Shown here: positions 18,267-26,654 of the stretch, piece after piece
Layout: the number at the start of each line of letters is the position of its first letter
Position numbering within the stretch: the first letter of the stretch is position 1
NCBI GenBank assembly: GCA_963691755.1
Contig: OY829366.1
Location: forward strand, 2,604,001 to 2,668,000
Direction of reading: 5' to 3'
Origin: Dinoroseobacter sp013215265
Lineage (GTDB): Bacteria; Pseudomonadota; Alphaproteobacteria; Rhodobacterales; Rhodobacteraceae
DNA length: 64,000 nt
Notes under the pieces: generated by a model
Told to the model about the DNA's origin: nothing
What the model saw: the letters and a program-made list of their open reading frames with translations, nothing else
The model's database searches: none
Position numbers and translations under genes: made by a program

Positions 18267-18599
18267 ATGGACCTTGCCCTACCCCCTCGTGTGACTGCGC
18301 GCGCATTTGAGCGCCTTGCAGAAATCAACGGTGATGCCGCGGAACCCCAAGCGCTTCGTGTTGCGGTAGAAGGCGGAGGCTGTTCGGGCTTTCAGTACGA
18401 CATCCGACTTGACGCACCCAACGACGAGGATCTTGTCCTCAAAGGTGAAGGCCAGATGGTCGTGGTGGACCCGGTATCCCTGCCCTTTCTGACGGATGCT
18501 GTCATCGATTTCTCGGAAGAGCTTATCGGAGCGCGGTTTGTAATCGAGAATCCAAACGCCTCTTCAAGTTGCGGGTGTGGCACGAGCTTTTCGATGTAA
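18267..18599 (+). CDS. erpA: Iron-sulfur cluster insertion protein ErpA (A-type carrier)
   Basis: A 110-residue A-type Fe-S carrier of the HesB/IscA family. The three cluster-binding cysteines are C39 in GGGCSGF and C102 and C104 in SSCGCGTSF, all intact. I start at ATG 18267, since an upstream frame start at 18213 adds 18 residues unlike the family. It is divergent from dgt and convergent with the DUF4167 gene; a shared terminator-like hairpin lies at 18745. Other Fe-S/glutathione genes (bolA, grxD, Atm1) occur 38 kb away. Whether it is ErpA or IscA proper cannot be decided by sequence reading alone. Confidence 0.88.
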   Translation: MDLALPPRVTARAFERLAEINGDAAEPQALRVAVEGGGCSGFQYDIRLDAPNDEDLVLKGEGQMVVVDPVSLPFLTDAVIDFSEELIGARFVIENPNASSSCGCGTSFSM

Positions 18600-18744
18600 T
18601 CAGACCACTTGATGCCTTCGCCCGTGTTTGGAAGGCATTTAAAATCGATAAACAACGTCTGTTTTGGCTTAATTTGATCGGGAGCCCTAGGGGTTTTGAC
18701 GCCAAAGGGTTCTACCGAATCAAATGCGGACCCATCGAAATCAA

Positions 18745-18770
18745 AAAGGGAGACAAATGCCTCCCTTTCT
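18745..18770 (-). terminator. Probable bidirectional terminator between erpA and the DUF4167 gene
   Basis: Arms AAAGGGAG (18745-18752) and CTCCCTTT (18761-18768) pair perfectly across an eight-base loop. On the minus strand the stem is followed by a run of five T, fitting termination of the DUF4167 gene that ends at 18796; on the plus strand the tail is TTTCTT. It lies in a 196-base gap where I see no other feature. Confidence 0.55.
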
Positions 18771-18795
18771 TAATCTCAATATACCAAATCCGTGG

Positions 18796-19383
18796 CTATT
18801 CCGCCGCGGGTGGGGTCATTTCTTCGGGTTCTGCAGGTGCCTGTGCTTCTTCCGCCTCTGGCTGGACACCCTCGTCCTTTGTCTTTCGATCTTCGCGTGG
18901 GGCTCTGTCGGATCGCGGACGCCGGTTGCGAGGCTTACGCGCAGGACGTTCTTCTTGTACGTCTCCTGGCTGACTTTCCCCGTCCGAAACAGCTGCGTCT
19001 GCTGCATTAGAACCTGATGCTGCAGACCCTTCTTCGGCATTGGCAGCCTGCTCACGTGCCTGAGCTTCCTGACGCTCACGGCGTGCTTCATTTGCCTGGG
19101 CCTGCTGGGCCTCCTGCTGCGCCTGGCGTTCTGCTTGCTCGCGCTGTGCTTCCGCCAGAAGCCGGGTGTAGTGTTCCGCGTGCTGCTGGAAGTTTTCCAC
19201 AGCAACACGGTCGCCAGCCAATGTCGCATCGCGCGCGAGCTGGTTGTATTTGTCGATGATCTGCTGCGGAGTTCCGCGCACTTTGCCTTCGGGACCAGAG
19301 CTGTCAAACACCCGATTGATGATGTTGCCAGAGGGCCGACGGTTATTGTTTTTGTTCCTATTACGGGACTTAGATGATCTCAT
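18796..19383 (-). CDS. DUF4167 domain-containing protein
   Basis: A 195-residue protein with the DUF4167 region at its N terminus: a basic arginine/asparagine-rich start, then RVFDSSGPEGKVRGTPQQIIDKYNQLARDATLAGDRVAVENFQQHAEHY at about residues 24-73 (partial quotation: GPEGKVRGTPQQ). The following part is glutamine/alanine/glutamate-rich and probably helical, with a disordered acidic and arginine-rich tail. The basic N terminus hints at nucleic acid binding. It sits downstream of prmC on the same strand across a 258-base gap. The function is unknown. Confidence 0.85.
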   Translation of the reverse strand: MRSSKSRNRNKNNNRRPSGNIINRVFDSSGPEGKVRGTPQQIIDKYNQLARDATLAGDRVAVENFQQHAEHYTRLLAEAQREQAERQAQQEAQQAQANEARRERQEAQAREQAANAEEGSAASGSNAADAAVSDGESQPGDVQEERPARKPRNRRPRSDRAPREDRKTKDEGVQPEAEEAQAPAEPEEMTPPAAE

Positions 19384-19641
19384 TGGGTCAATTTTTCCGC
19401 CTAGAGGGCAGTTAAGGGATCATGCACGGCAAAATTGCCGATCCATTCATTCAGGGCCTAATTCCAACACCTGAGAGGGGCGAATATATTTAACGGGTGA
19501 TCTGAAGATCAAGGGCGCCAGCCAAAGCCTCGCTTCCCGTGTTTGCGTTACCAGTAAACACCACTTCCGATGCCTTACAAGTTAAAAAGCGCAAAAGAAT
19601 GTCGATCTTTTCGGAGTTAATGTCGAAAAGTCGCACCACAA

Positions 19642-20478
19642 TCAGATTGAGGCCCAAACGACACGGTCTCGAGTATCAAGATCTTGCAATATTCCTACGT
19701 TGCCGAAGCCAGCCTCAGAAAGAAGCGCGCTGACGCGGGCACCCTGATCATAGCCAATTTCAAACAGAACTCTCCCCCCAGTCTTCAAGTGTCCAAAGAG
19801 CCTTGTAGCGAGAACACGATATACCTGCAAACCGTCCTCCCCTGGTGTGAGCGCGATACGAGGTTCCCAATTGCGTGGTTCCGGATCCAACACCTCATAG
19901 ACTGCGTTATCTATATAGGGAGGGTTACAAACGATCAGATCGTAACGCCCATCGACGTTTTGGAGCCAGTCTGACTGCAGCCATTCCACCCGTTCTTCGA
20001 GACCAAGCTTAGCGGCATTGTGTTTTGCAACAGACAATGCATCTTCCGAGATATCGACGCCCACGCCGGAAGTTTGCGGTCTCTCAGCAAGCAAAGAAAG
20101 CAGGATCGCACCGCTGCCAGTCCCAAGATCCAGTACGCTTTGGAAGTTGTGTTTCAACGCCTCTTCAACAAGCGTTTCCGTTTCTGGCCGCGGATCAAGA
20201 ACATGTTTGTTCACGTCAAAATTTCGGCCAAAAAACTCTCGGAAACCCAGTATGTGTGATACGGGCTGCCTAGCTTCGCGCGCCGCCAAGGCATCGTCAA
20301 ATCGTGCCCGTTGTTTGTTGCTCATCTTGTCATGTGTATGAAGCAGCAACCTGTCAGGTGCACACCCAAGCGCATGGGACAGCAAGCGGCGCGCATCACG
20401 CGCAGGGTCCGGCACACCGGCGTTCTTCAGCCGCGTGATGGCGTTGGGAAGAAGATCAGCGCCCGTCTGGCGCGTCAT
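19642..20478 (-). CDS. prmC: Peptide chain release factor N(5)-glutamine methyltransferase
   Basis: A 278-residue SAM-dependent methyltransferase that methylates the glutamine of the GGQ motif in release factors. The catalytic NPPY motif is seen in LIVCNPPYIDN, motif I is VLDLGTGSGAI, and the N-terminal helical substrate-recognition domain is present. Its start overlaps the prfA stop by four bases, the classic prfA-prmC pair, so enzyme and substrate are co-produced. Past its stop, in the minus direction, a short open frame with weak coding character continues to 19490. Confidence 0.95.
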   Translation of the reverse strand: MTRQTGADLLPNAITRLKNAGVPDPARDARRLLSHALGCAPDRLLLHTHDKMSNKQRARFDDALAAREARQPVSHILGFREFFGRNFDVNKHVLDPRPETETLVEEALKHNFQSVLDLGTGSGAILLSLLAERPQTSGVGVDISEDALSVAKHNAAKLGLEERVEWLQSDWLQNVDGRYDLIVCNPPYIDNAVYEVLDPEPRNWEPRIALTPGEDGLQVYRVLATRLFGHLKTGGRVLFEIGYDQGARVSALLSEAGFGNVGILQDLDTRDRVVWASI

Positions 20479-21530
20479 ACGCCCATCTCGGCCAGGCGAT
20501 TAGCCTGATCGTCAGCGATCAGCGCATCGACCACCTCATCCAGATCGCCCTGCATGACCTGATCGAGTTTATAAAGTGTCAGGTTAATCCGGTGGTCCGT
20601 CATCCGCCCTTGCGGGAAATTATAGGTGCGAATGCGCTCGGATCTGTCACCGCTTCCAACCTGCCCTTTGCGGTCTGCTGCTCGTTCAGCATCGATCTTC
20701 TGACGCTCAAGGTCATACAAGCGCGAACGCATCACATTCATCGCGATCTCACGATTGCGATGCTGAGATTTTTCGGAGCTGACCACAATGATACCGGTGG
20801 GGATATGCGTGATGCGAACTGCCGAATCTGTCGTGTTAACGTGCTGCCCCCCCGCCCCACTGGCACGCATCGTATCGATCCGGAGATCACTCGCAGGAAT
20901 GTCCAGATCCACTTCTTCAGCTTCGGGCAAAACTGCCACTGTCGCTGCAGACGTGTGAATACGACCTCCGGATTCTGTGACCGGTACACGTTGGACCCGA
21001 TGCACACCGGATTCGAATTTCAGCCGGGCAAACACATTTTCCCCTGCAATCCGGGCGATGACTTCCTTGATCCCGCCAAGTTCGGTCTCGGCCTGTTCTA
21101 GGATTTCGAATTGCCATCCGCGCGCTTCGGCGTAACGTTGATACATCCGCAAAAGGTCTCCGGCAAAGAGAGAGGCCTCGTCCCCGCCAGTGCCAGGCCG
21201 GATCTCCACCATTGCGGGGCGCGCATCCGCGGTATCCTTGGGCAGTAGCGCCACGCGTAGTTTTTGTTCAAGTTCCGGTATCTGAGCCTTCAAGACAGGC
21301 AATTCTTCCTGCGCGAGCTCTGCCATGTCGGGATCTTCAAGCATCGCTTCGGCTTCAGCCAAATCATCAAGAATGCGGCGATAGGCGAGTATTTCTGCCA
21401 CTACGGGCTTGAGCTCAGAATACTCCCGCGCAAGCTCTGCAATCTCGCCTCCATCGACGCCACCAGACATTTTTGCTTCGATAAACTCGAAACGGGCCGT
21501 GATTTCGGCGAGTTTTTCCATGGGTACCAT
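20475..21530 (-). CDS. prfA: Peptide chain release factor 1
   Basis: A 351-residue class I release factor that reads UAA and UAG. The GGQ peptidyl-hydrolysis motif is in SGAGGQHVNTTDSAVR, and the codon-recognition loop region with the helical N terminus is complete. I choose the ATG at 21528-21530, giving MVPMEKLAEITARFEF; the frame is open to a TTG at 21608, but those extra residues overlap the DUF1499 gene and are not expected. It is the fourth gene in the run coiled coil-zapA-DUF1499-prfA-prmC. Confidence 0.95.
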   Translation of the reverse strand: MVPMEKLAEITARFEFIEAKMSGGVDGGEIAELAREYSELKPVVAEILAYRRILDDLAEAEAMLEDPDMAELAQEELPVLKAQIPELEQKLRVALLPKDTADARPAMVEIRPGTGGDEASLFAGDLLRMYQRYAEARGWQFEILEQAETELGGIKEVIARIAGENVFARLKFESGVHRVQRVPVTESGGRIHTSAATVAVLPEAEEVDLDIPASDLRIDTMRASGAGGQHVNTTDSAVRITHIPTGIIVVSSEKSQHRNREIAMNVMRSRLYDLERQKIDAERAADRKGQVGSGDRSERIRTYNFPQGRMTDHRINLTLYKLDQVMQGDLDEVVDALIADDQANRLAEMGV

Positions 21531-21580
21531 GGCGGGGAGATGTCCGATCCTGTTGATGCGGTCAAGTATGACTAAGTCTT

Positions 21581-22033
21581 TCAGGGTTCCGTAAGCTGTT
21601 TCAGCCAAGATTGCACTCTGGCCCGGTTTACCCCCATATCGCGCCGTCCAAAACGTAAACGCCCATAGACGACAAGCTTGGTTGTGCCTTCATCTGCGAT
21701 GACAGACTGAACCGTCGTATAGTCAGGAAATCCAAAGAGTTTGGACCGTGAAATGAAGGTCATGCGCCCTGTTTCAGGTGTCCCCGCTAGAAGGAGCGTC
21801 CGAGGGCTCGCCAGCGCGATTTCCGAAAACTGCTTCAGCGTATTCTGGGGTGGTTGCGCAACTATCGGACTGTCCCTGTCCGCCCCATCGCGCACCAGGA
21901 ACCGGCCCTCGCCTGTTCGTGCCGCTGGACCTGTGGGATCGACATGCCAGCGTTCCACCGCGCTGGGTGCAAGACGGATGTAGATCAATACTCCGACGGC
22001 AATCACCGCCAATAGTGACAGGAAGGTTTTCAT
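21581..22033 (-). CDS. DUF1499 domain-containing protein, membrane-anchored
   Basis: A 150-residue protein with an uncleaved signal anchor or signal peptide (MKTFLSLLAVIAVGVLIYI) followed by a DUF1499 domain. Family features are DYTTVQSVI near residue 103 and the C-terminal LVVYGRLRFGRRDMGVNRAR. It is probably periplasmic. It lies 24 bases after zapA and 50 bases before the prfA start, all on the minus strand. Its function is unknown; context places it with division and translation genes, which is weak evidence. Confidence 0.8.
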   Translation of the reverse strand: MKTFLSLLAVIAVGVLIYIRLAPSAVERWHVDPTGPAARTGEGRFLVRDGADRDSPIVAQPPQNTLKQFSEIALASPRTLLLAGTPETGRMTFISRSKLFGFPDYTTVQSVIADEGTTKLVVYGRLRFGRRDMGVNRARVQSWLKQLTEP

Positions 22034-22057
22034 AGAAATGCGTTCGCTCGTATAGGC

Positions 22058-22453
22058 CTAGCTGGCTTTTTTTGCGTCAACCTGATCAGCGACCGCTTCG
22101 GCCTGGGCCGCAAGTTCCGCCAGTGTTTCGGTGACACTTGGCGGGATCATTGGCACTTCGATCTGTTCTGGCTCTGCGGCCGGTGTATTCCGGGCATCTT
22201 CAAGCGACTGAGCAACTTCGGCATAGGCCGCTTCCGTCCGCCGCAATTCTTCTTCAAGACCCGCCGTTTTATCCGCCAGCATCAAGCCCGCCATAAGCAG
22301 CATGCGTGCTTCAGTCATGCGCCCCAATTGATCGGCCAAGACCTGGGCTTCATTATCTAGGATTTTCGCCGCACTCTGCAGATAGACCTGTTCGCCGTCT
22401 TGACAGGCAACCGCAAACGAACGCCCACCGATGCTTACTTCTACGTCAGGCAT
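22058..22453 (-). CDS. zapA: Cell division protein ZapA
   Basis: A 131-residue ZapA, which bundles FtsZ protofilaments at the division site. The N-terminal head is MPDVEVSIGGRSFAVACQDGEQVYL, followed by the helical LAEQLGRM-like region (VLADQLGRMTEARMLLMAGLML) and a coiled-coil tail. I use ATG 22453, matching the family start; an ATG six bases upstream is possible. Its start overlaps the stop of the preceding coiled-coil gene by eight bases, implying coupled translation and perhaps a physical partnership. Alanine-rich C-terminal extension is common in alphaproteobacteria. Confidence 0.9.
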   Translation of the reverse strand: MPDVEVSIGGRSFAVACQDGEQVYLQSAAKILDNEAQVLADQLGRMTEARMLLMAGLMLADKTAGLEEELRRTEAAYAEVAQSLEDARNTPAAEPEQIEVPMIPPSVTETLAELAAQAEAVADQVDAKKAS

Positions 22454-22943
22454 TGCCACGCTCCTCGATCACAGGGGTCAGGGTTTTCAAGATCGCGTCG
22501 AGGTCCCTCAACTCGGCCAGGCGCGCCGCTTGAACGGCTTCAAGATCGGCAGCCAGGCTACGATTGATCAGTTCTGGATCGGTCACTCCGGTCAACGCGG
22601 AGCGGCGCAGTTCCGCATTTGCAGTTTGCAGCTCTTGCACACTTGCCCGCAAGGTGCGCAGTTCAGCATCTGCCACAGCATCGCTATTGCCTGACCCGGA
22701 TGGCGCATTTTTCAATGCGTCAAGCTCGGCCTCAACTTCAGCCTTTGCAGCGCGCTCGGCAGCCAAAGCTTCTGAGGCCTCGGCCAGATCCGCGGTCACT
22801 AATGACAATTGTTCTGCAAGTGCATCGGCTTCGGACGCCGCGACCATGTCTTCTGCGGATCCGGATGAAAGACCCTCGACGCCTGAACGAATCCTCTCCA
22901 GCGCGTCAGCGATACGTTTTTCAAGCTCCCCGAGCTCATTCAT
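22446..22943 (-). CDS. Uncharacterised coiled-coil protein upstream of zapA
   Basis: A 165-residue soluble protein made almost wholly of predicted coiled coil: heptad-like ELEKRIADALERIRSGV at the start and long alanine/glutamate/leucine stretches (about residues 40-125), ending in ELRDLDAILKTLTPVIEER. I start at ATG 22941-22943, because the longer frame to 22997 adds an unstructured leader. It overlaps zapA by eight bases and opens the operon divergent from transketolase. I do not recognise the family; a ZapB-like or ZapA-partner role is an inference from structure and position alone. Confidence 0.7.
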   Translation of the reverse strand: MNELGELEKRIADALERIRSGVEGLSSGSAEDMVAASEADALAEQLSLVTADLAEASEALAAERAAKAEVEAELDALKNAPSGSGNSDAVADAELRTLRASVQELQTANAELRRSALTGVTDPELINRSLAADLEAVQAARLAELRDLDAILKTLTPVIEERGNA

Positions 22944-23188
22944 GTTCTGGCCCCATTCTGCCACCACGCCTTCAGATAGCCGGGCTCGCAGCAGCACGAA
23001 TCGCCCGTATGATCAATATATTGCGTTATGCAGCTAATGTGCGCAATCAACTGCCTCTTATCTGGCTGTTTGCTGCCAATCCCGAGGATACCTTTGGTGA
23101 TTGCACCGAATACAACCTGCATAGCTTGATCTCAGCCACAAACGCGTCGTATCAGCCCTCGAAAGCTCCCGACCATAGGATTGTTGCT

Positions 23189-25219
23189 TTGGATATCTCC
23201 GCATTGCGCTCTGCGCACCCCGACCACTGGATGCGTGCTGCTGCCATCCGCACTTTGACGCTGGATGCAGTTGCTGCTGCAAACTCCGGCCATTCCGGTA
23301 TGCCTATGGGCATGGCAGATGTGGCAACGGTTCTGTATTCGAAGCACCTGAAATTTGATGCCACGAACCCAGACTGGCCAGACCGTGATCGGTTCATCTT
23401 GTCGGCGGGGCACGGCTCCATGCTGCTTTATTCCCTGCTCTATCTCACAGGGTCACCGGACATGACGCTTGAGCAGGTCAAAAACTTCCGTCAGTTGGGC
23501 GCAATTACCGCCGGGCATCCGGAATATGGCCACGCAAAGGGCATTGAAACTACAACCGGCCCGCTTGGTCAGGGCATCGCAAATTCCGTGGGTTTTGCCC
23601 TTGCCGAGGAAGTGCTGCGCGGTCGCTTCGGTGCCAAGGTTGTCGATCACTATACATACTGTATCGCTGGCGATGGGTGCTTGATGGAAGGCGTCAGTCA
23701 GGAAGCCATTGCTTTGGCTGGACGACAGGAGCTTTCCAAGCTGATCGTTTTCTTTGATGACAATGGCATCACGATCGACGGCAAGGTCGAGATTGCCGAT
23801 CGCACCGACCAGATGGCCCGTTTCGCAGCGTCCGGTTGGAACGTGCTGTCGTGCGACGGTCACGACCCGGAAGACATTGATCGCGCCATCACCGAAGCAA
23901 AGAAATCCAAGAATAAGCCGACGATGATCGCGTGCAAAACCCATATTGCACTTGGATCCAGCGCTCAGGACACGGCAAAAGGTCATGGTGCGCTGACGTC
24001 GCCCGAGCTGATCGCCGACACGCGCGAGGCTTACGGCTGGTCCCATGGTGCGTTTGAAATCCCAGCAGACATCAAGTCGTGGTGGGAAAGCGTTGGCGCA
24101 CGCGGTGCGGCCGATCGCGAAGCTTGGGAAGGCCGGATGGACAAGCTGTCTGGGGCCAAACAGAAAGAATTCGCCCGCATGATGGACGGCGAGGCACCCA
24201 AAAAGCTGTCCGCCACGATCAAAGCCTTCAAAAAGGAAATGTCGGAGAGCGCACCGAAGCTTGCGACGCGTGCCGCGTCAGAAAAGGCGCTTGGCGTGAT
24301 CAACCCGATCATGGTGGAAACCGTGGGCGGCTCGGCGGACCTGACCGGGTCCAACAACACCAAAACACCGGATATGGGTGTGCACACCCCTGAAAACCGT
24401 GAGGGCCGCTACATTCATTACGGCATCCGTGAGCACGGCATGGCGGCAGCGATGAACGGCATGGCGCTTCATGGCGGCGTGCGCCCCTATGGCGGTACCT
24501 TCATGTGCTTCACAGACTATGCACGGGGGGCAATGCGCCTGTCTGCGCTGATGAAACAGCCTGTGGTTTATGTGATGACCCACGACTCCATCGGTCTTGG
24601 CGAAGACGGTCCGACCCACCAACCGGTTGAACATCTCGCCATGCTGCGTGCGACCCCCAACACGCAGGTGTTCCGCCCTGCGGACGCGGTCGAAACTGCT
24701 GAAGCATGGCAGGTGGCGCTGGAAACAACAGACCAGCCATCAGTGCTGTCTCTGACGCGTCAGGGCCTGCCTACGGTGCGAACAGAACACACCACCAAGA
24801 ACATGACCGCCCAAGGGGCGTATGTTCTCGCCGACGCGGACGGAAAGCGCGAAGCGATCCTGATGGCCACGGGCTCGGAAGTTGCGATTGCGATGGCTGC
24901 GCGCGATATCCTGCAATCCGAAGGCATCGGAACGCGTGTTGTTTCCATGCCGTGCTGGGAGTTGTTCGAAGAGCAACCCGAAGCCTACCGTCGCCGCGTT
25001 CTGCCCGCAGGTCCGGTGCGCGTCGGGATTGAAGCTGCAATCCGCTTCGGCTGGGATCGCTGGCTTTACGGAGAGCGTGGGCGCCGCGAAAAAGGCGGTT
25101 TCGTCGGTATGCATGATTTTGGTGCGTCTGCGCCGGCCAATGAGCTTTATGAGCATTTTGGCATTACCGCAGAGGCCGTCGCGCAGAAAGTGCGCGATCT
25201 GAAAGCGGGCAAGCGGTAG
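23189..25219 (+). CDS. tkt: Transketolase
   Basis: A 676-residue thiamine-diphosphate transketolase of the pentose phosphate and Calvin-type carbon shuffling reactions. The N-terminal AANSGHSGMPMGMADVATVL, the ThDP/magnesium motif CIAGDGCLMEGVSQEA and the pyrimidine-domain GIREHGMAAAMNGMALHGG are intact. No ATG fits: the first in-frame ATG falls inside the conserved N terminus, so the probable start is TTG 23189 (LDISALRSAHPDHW), with AGGA at 23177-23180 eight bases ahead. The frame remains open far upstream, antisense to the coiled-coil gene, which I take as chance. A strong terminator follows at 25241. Confidence 0.93.
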   Translation: MDISALRSAHPDHWMRAAAIRTLTLDAVAAANSGHSGMPMGMADVATVLYSKHLKFDATNPDWPDRDRFILSAGHGSMLLYSLLYLTGSPDMTLEQVKNFRQLGAITAGHPEYGHAKGIETTTGPLGQGIANSVGFALAEEVLRGRFGAKVVDHYTYCIAGDGCLMEGVSQEAIALAGRQELSKLIVFFDDNGITIDGKVEIADRTDQMARFAASGWNVLSCDGHDPEDIDRAITEAKKSKNKPTMIACKTHIALGSSAQDTAKGHGALTSPELIADTREAYGWSHGAFEIPADIKSWWESVGARGAADREAWEGRMDKLSGAKQKEFARMMDGEAPKKLSATIKAFKKEMSESAPKLATRAASEKALGVINPIMVETVGGSADLTGSNNTKTPDMGVHTPENREGRYIHYGIREHGMAAAMNGMALHGGVRPYGGTFMCFTDYARGAMRLSALMKQPVVYVMTHDSIGLGEDGPTHQPVEHLAMLRATPNTQVFRPADAVETAEAWQVALETTDQPSVLSLTRQGLPTVRTEHTTKNMTAQGAYVLADADGKREAILMATGSEVAIAMAARDILQSEGIGTRVVSMPCWELFEEQPEAYRRRVLPAGPVRVGIEAAIRFGWDRWLYGERGRREKGGFVGMHDFGASAPANELYEHFGITAEAVAQKVRDLKAGKR

Positions 25220-25240
25220 TTTTCTAATTTCATACCAAAG

Positions 25241-25271
25241 AAAAGGGCCAGGCATATGTCTGGCCTTTTTT
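25241..25271 (+). terminator. Rho-independent terminator of transketolase
   Basis: GGCCAG (25246-25251) pairs with CTGGCC (25260-25265); the stem can be extended by A-T pairs at the base, and a run of six T follows. It starts about 20 bases after the tkt stop codon. This is a textbook intrinsic terminator. Confidence 0.85.
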
Positions 25272-25383
25272 GACTTATTGGCGTCAAGCAAACATACGAC
25301 CGAGCCGCCATCACGGGTAGATCTGTCCAGCCCGATCGCATACCAAACTGCCGCAAAGTGCTTCCCGACAAACCACACTATCG

Positions 25384-25584
25384 TTGATGCAACGACGTTT
25401 CACCCAAATGAGAACCAGCTCTCCTTCGTCTGACAAGAAGGGTATTCTGGAAGCCTTCGGCCAGACTGGACGCTTAGAGATCGTGTGTGTTGGGCGGGAT
25501 CATCGTGGCTTCACCATTGTTCCAGACACTGTTGCGGGCGCCCTAATCGGCAACAATTCCCAGAGCTTCAGAACCCATAGGTGA
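25384..25584 (+). pseudogene. Possible remnant of an ABC transporter ATPase C terminus
   Basis: A 66-codon open frame whose last 47 residues, from KKGILEAFGQTGRLEIVCV to a VPDTVAG segment and SFRTHR, loosely follow the pattern of the TOBE domain that ends sugar-type ABC ATPases. In glycerol-type ABC operons the two ATPase genes precede the two permease genes, and here two such permeases follow 200 bases later without any ATPase. The resemblance is by eye and weak; it may equally be a random open frame. Confidence 0.22.
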
Positions 25585-25778
25585 GTTGATCTGCTTAAGT
25601 CACTTGGGTCCTGATGCACCATCAAGCCAACATGTGTCGTGCGGCGGTCCGATGACAAAACCGACTACATTTCTGCGGCATGGATTTATGTTCAGCGAAG
25701 CCCGACACAGCGCATTTGACGGTCTGTCTTAGCTTCAGCAATAGTGCGCGATAGACTGATCACAAGGATGCGACCGCA

Positions 25779-26654
25779 ATGCAAGTTTCCAGAGGGATGC
25801 GAAATGCTTTCCCATATTTGCTTCCGGCATTTCTGGTTCTCGCGCTGACGGGGCTCGTGCCGCTGGGAACCGTATTCTTTTATTCTGTTCATGACACTTT
25901 TGGCGGCAACGTGTTTTTCTGGGTCGGGGATCCGTGGTTCTTGCGCGTTCTGGGATCGGGCGAATTTTATGCGGCACTGCTGCGCAGTCTTTGCTTTTCC
26001 TTGATCGTACTTTCAATCCAGATCCCGCTTGGCATTTACATTGCACTGAAGATGCCGCGTTCCGGTGGTTTTGTCGCTGTAGGTCTGGTCCTGTTGGCCA
26101 TACCGATGCTGACCCCAAAAATCGTCGTGGGATATCTTTGGAAGGTGATGGTTCAGCCTGAGAACGGCCTCATAACAAAGGCACTCTCCTCAGTCGGTTT
26201 ATTGCTGGATATGAACAGCGTGTTTTGGACATGGGCAGTTCTCGCGCTGATGGACATCTGGCACTGGACGGGACTTGTGGTCGTTTTGTGTTATGCGCGC
26301 TTAAGAACCATACCCGATGCGCAATATCAGGCTGCATCCGTAGACGGGGCGTCCCGTTGGGCCGTATTTCGGTATATCCAATTCCCGCGCATGAAGCTCG
26401 TGCTGGCCATCGCATTGCTGCTTAGGTTTATGGACAGCTTTACGATGTACACAGAGGCTTATGTCATTACACGTGGCGGACCGGGTGTTAGTACCGTGTT
26501 CCTGTCTCATGAACTGGTACAAACGGGTCTTATACAGTTTGATCTGGGAGAGGCCGGGGCCATGGCTGTAATCTATTTCCTGATCGTCGTATTGGTCTCT
26601 GCGTCGTTTTACAGATTGATTTTGCCATCGACCTCACGAGGGACTGGCAAATGA
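25779..26654 (+). CDS. ABC transporter permease, GlpP-like (glycerol-type carbohydrate uptake)
   Basis: A 291-residue inner-membrane permease of the MalF/UgpA type, with about six transmembrane segments. It reads closest to GlpP of the glycerol ABC transporter: YSVHDTFGGNVFFWVGDPWF in the first loop, IQIPLGIYIALKMP, and the EAA loop QAASVDGASRWAVFRYIQFPRMK that contacts the ATPase. It overlaps the next permease gene by four bases. No ATPase, substrate-binding protein or small membrane subunit is present, so the pair is either a relic or borrows ATPases from elsewhere. Start ATG 25779 follows AAGGAT. Confidence 0.82.
   Translation: MQVSRGMRNAFPYLLPAFLVLALTGLVPLGTVFFYSVHDTFGGNVFFWVGDPWFLRVLGSGEFYAALLRSLCFSLIVLSIQIPLGIYIALKMPRSGGFVAVGLVLLAIPMLTPKIVVGYLWKVMVQPENGLITKALSSVGLLLDMNSVFWTWAVLALMDIWHWTGLVVVLCYARLRTIPDAQYQAASVDGASRWAVFRYIQFPRMKLVLAIALLLRFMDSFTMYTEAYVITRGGPGVSTVFLSHELVQTGLIQFDLGEAGAMAVIYFLIVVLVSASFYRLILPSTSRGTGK

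Larger units (their letters stand above)
25220..25778. other. 559-base gap between tkt and the orphan ABC permeases
   Basis: Apart from the tkt terminator, this gap shows no intact gene. One plus-strand frame (25384-25584) has a C-terminal half that loosely resembles an ABC ATPase regulatory domain. The 190 bases before the permease start hold no recognisable operator or complete promoter; an AAGGAT Shine-Dalgarno-like sequence lies just before ATG 25779. Overall it looks like decayed coding DNA. Confidence 0.5.

Noticed and set aside
22619..23188. The transketolase frame staying open about 190 codons upstream
   Set aside because: The extension is arginine/glutamine/proline-rich, lies antisense to the coiled-coil gene and does not match any transketolase; it is a chance open frame.
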